A stretch of DNA of 64,000 nt, taken from Priestia aryabhattai (GTDB lineage: Bacteria; Bacillota; Bacilli; Bacillales; Bacillaceae_H). Position 1 is the first letter of the stretch, and each line of letters begins with the position of its first letter. Location: assembly GCF_023715685.1 (NCBI RefSeq), contig NZ_JAMBOQ010000003.1, positions 124,001-188,000 on the forward strand. Direction: 5' to 3'. Position numbers and translations under genes: made by a program. Below the pieces are notes generated by a model, which searched no databases, was not told the DNA's origin, and worked only from the letters and a program-made list of their open reading frames with translations. This document shows, one piece after another, positions 62,994 through 64,000 of this stretch.

Positions 62994-63354
62994 ATGAAAG
63001 CTTTATTGCTAGAAGGCAAAGGGAAAGTAAGTGAGATGAAAGTTGGCGAAGGCTCTTGCTTTTAATAGTCAAATTGCATTTATCGCAGGACCGCCTAATG
63101 TAAACGATGCGATTTCGTTCGCGCATCCACTATCGTTTCATCAAGTTGCATTAGGAAGTGTACATTAGTCTAATAACGTAAAAGAACAGTAAAAACTTGC
63201 TGAGATGGGAAATAGAATGCTTTTGCTTTTACAAGAAAATAAGCTAAATGCTCTCGTGGAAAAAGTTATTTCACTAGACGAAGTGCCAGCAGCATTAGAT
63301 AAACTGGCGACTCGTCGAGTAAAAGGGAAAATTGTAGCTGTGATAGATAAATGA
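62994..63354 (+). pseudogene. Remnant of a zinc-type alcohol dehydrogenase/quinone reductase gene
   Basis: A good ribosome site (AAAAGGAGAG) and ATG 62994 lead into MKALLLEGKGKVSEMKVGEGSCF, the typical start of the family, which then stops. Further on come separate pieces with stops and shifts, ending with EKVISLDEVPAALDKLATRRVKGKIVAVIDK, the normal C terminus. Only about 120 codons of the usual ~330 remain, so a large internal deletion plus point damage has inactivated it. Sits divergent from an HxlR-type regulator. Confidence 0.75.
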
Positions 63355-63362
63355 TAGGAATG

Positions 63363-63400
63363 AAAAAGGCAAACACAATGAAAGTGCTTGCCTTTTTAAA
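63363..63400. terminator. Bidirectional terminator
   Basis: AAAAAGGCAA (63363-63372) pairs with TTGCCTTTTT (63388-63397), between the remnant gene and the convergent ABC transporter gene. Confidence 0.8.
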
Positions 63401-64000
63401 TGGTAAACTGCTGCGTATAGAGCTTGTGGTAAAACCCTTGTTGCTCTAGCAGCTCGCGATGATTTCCTTCTTCAATAATTTGTCCGTCTTTTAAGACAAG
63501 AATTTGATCTGCATTTTCAATCGTTTTGAGGCGGTGGGCAATCACAAAGCTTGTTTTTCCTTTTAATAGATTACTCATTCCTCTTTGAATATCAATTTCT
63601 GTTTTTGTATCAATATTGGAAGTAGCTTCGTCTAAAATTAAAATATCACAGTCAGAGAGCATGGCTCGAGCAATCGATAAAAGCTGCTTTTGGCCTTCAC
63701 TTAAATTTCCACCACCGGCTGAAATCACGGTATCGTATTGCTGCGGCAGGTGCTTGATAAAAGAATGAGCATTTGCCATTTTTGCTGCGCTTTTCACTTC
63801 TTCATTGCTGGCATCTAATTTGCCAAATCGAATGTTATCCGCAATCGTACCAGAAAATAAATAGGTATCTTGAAGAACAATGCCGATTCGGTTTCTTAAA
63901 TCATGGATGTTATAGTCACTGATGGAGCGGCCGTCAATTTTAATTTCTCCGTTTGCGATGTCATAAAATCGTGTGAGCAAGTTAATGATTGTTGTTTTAC
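63396..64000 (-). CDS. ABC exporter (permease-ATPase fusion), C-terminal part only
   Basis: The frame runs through the right edge of the window; about 200 residues of the ATPase domain are visible, starting just inside the Walker A (KTTIINLLTRFYD). Q loop VLQDTYLFSGTIADNI, signature NLSEGQKQLLSIARAML, Walker B ILILDEATSNID, H loop VIAHRLKTI. This matches the YknU/YfiC-type multidrug or lipid exporter half-transporters of Bacillus; the membrane domain lies outside. Confidence 0.88.
   Translation of the reverse strand, partial: KTTIINLLTRFYDIANGEIKIDGRSISDYNIHDLRNRIGIVLQDTYLFSGTIADNIRFGKLDASNEEVKSAAKMANAHSFIKHLPQQYDTVISAGGGNLSEGQKQLLSIARAMLSDCDILILDEATSNIDTKTEIDIQRGMSNLLKGKTSFVIAHRLKTIENADQILVLKDGQIIEEGNHRELLEQQGFYHKLYTQQFTI

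Overview
The window looks like chromosomal DNA of a low-GC, Gram-positive, spore-former-type bacterium of the Bacillaceae. Priestia (Bacillus) megaterium or a close relative is my best guess. The reasons are strong AAGGAGG ribosome binding sites, frequent GTG/TTG starts, many short-stem/T-run terminators, CcpA-type cre and Fur boxes, and genes such as ltaS, citM-citST, opuA, hxlAB-hxlR and a TPP-riboswitch thiamine-salvage operon. I see no rRNA, tRNA, CRISPR array, insertion sequence or prophage. This is housekeeping and metabolic accessory chromosome; the only decay signs are two gene remnants (a frameshifted DUF3231 gene and a collapsed alcohol dehydrogenase gene).

Layout. 0-9 kb: an XRE regulator/membrane protein pair; ltaS flanked by two near-identical 60-residue YolD-like genes; GNAT and MocR regulator; mmuM; an FAH-family hydrolase; a CBO0543-type membrane protein; a small HExxH metallopeptidase. 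9.3-16.3 kb: citrate module (citM, citS, citT, orphan TctC-type lipoprotein), then a LysR gene divergent from an AbrB-family membrane protein. 16.3-20.2 kb: methyltransferase and a glycine betaine ABC operon (opuAC-AA-AB order) with a candidate sigma-B promoter. 20.6-27.1 kb: a putrescine/agmatine catabolic regulon (TetR regulator, aldehyde dehydrogenase, putrescine aminotransferase, a 25-residue membrane micro-ORF, agmatinase-family ureohydrolase, APC permease) tied together by four copies of one palindromic operator. 28.1-33.2 kb: an organosulfur-type cluster arranged as two luciferase-like monooxygenase + acyl-CoA-dehydrogenase-like pairs. 33.3-36.4 kb: Fur-controlled siderophore uptake (binding protein and two permeases, no ATPase). 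36.9-38.2 kb: nei with an altered zinc finger and a MaoC-type gene behind a FadR-like box. 38.3-42.7 kb: N-acetylmuramic acid recycling (murQ-murR-murP-mupG).

42.7-46.2 kb: a LacI regulator read from a CTG start, a DapA-superfamily aldolase and an MFS permease, sharing palindromic operators. 46.4-51.1 kb: TPP riboswitch plus ylmB-tenA-thiZ-thiX-thiY for salvage of degraded thiamin pyrimidine. 51.3-53.1 kb: formaldehyde fixation (hxlA, hxlB) with its activator hxlR. 53.3-54.3 kb: a YtxH-like stress protein and DUF3243 protein behind a sigma-B-like promoter. 54.3-56.8 kb: feoA-feoB plus a Cys-rich small membrane protein, Fur-controlled. 56.9-64 kb: GNAT, a YhgE/Pip membrane protein behind a TetR-like operator, a methyltransferase, rpoN (sigL), a second HxlR-family gene beside an alcohol-dehydrogenase remnant, and the C-terminal part of an ABC exporter running off the right edge.

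The most system-like observations are the TetR/putrescine regulon with its shared operator and embedded micro-ORF, and the LacI regulon whose degenerate third operator lies just ahead of the thiamine riboswitch. All functional names are from sequence recognition alone; no database search was possible.
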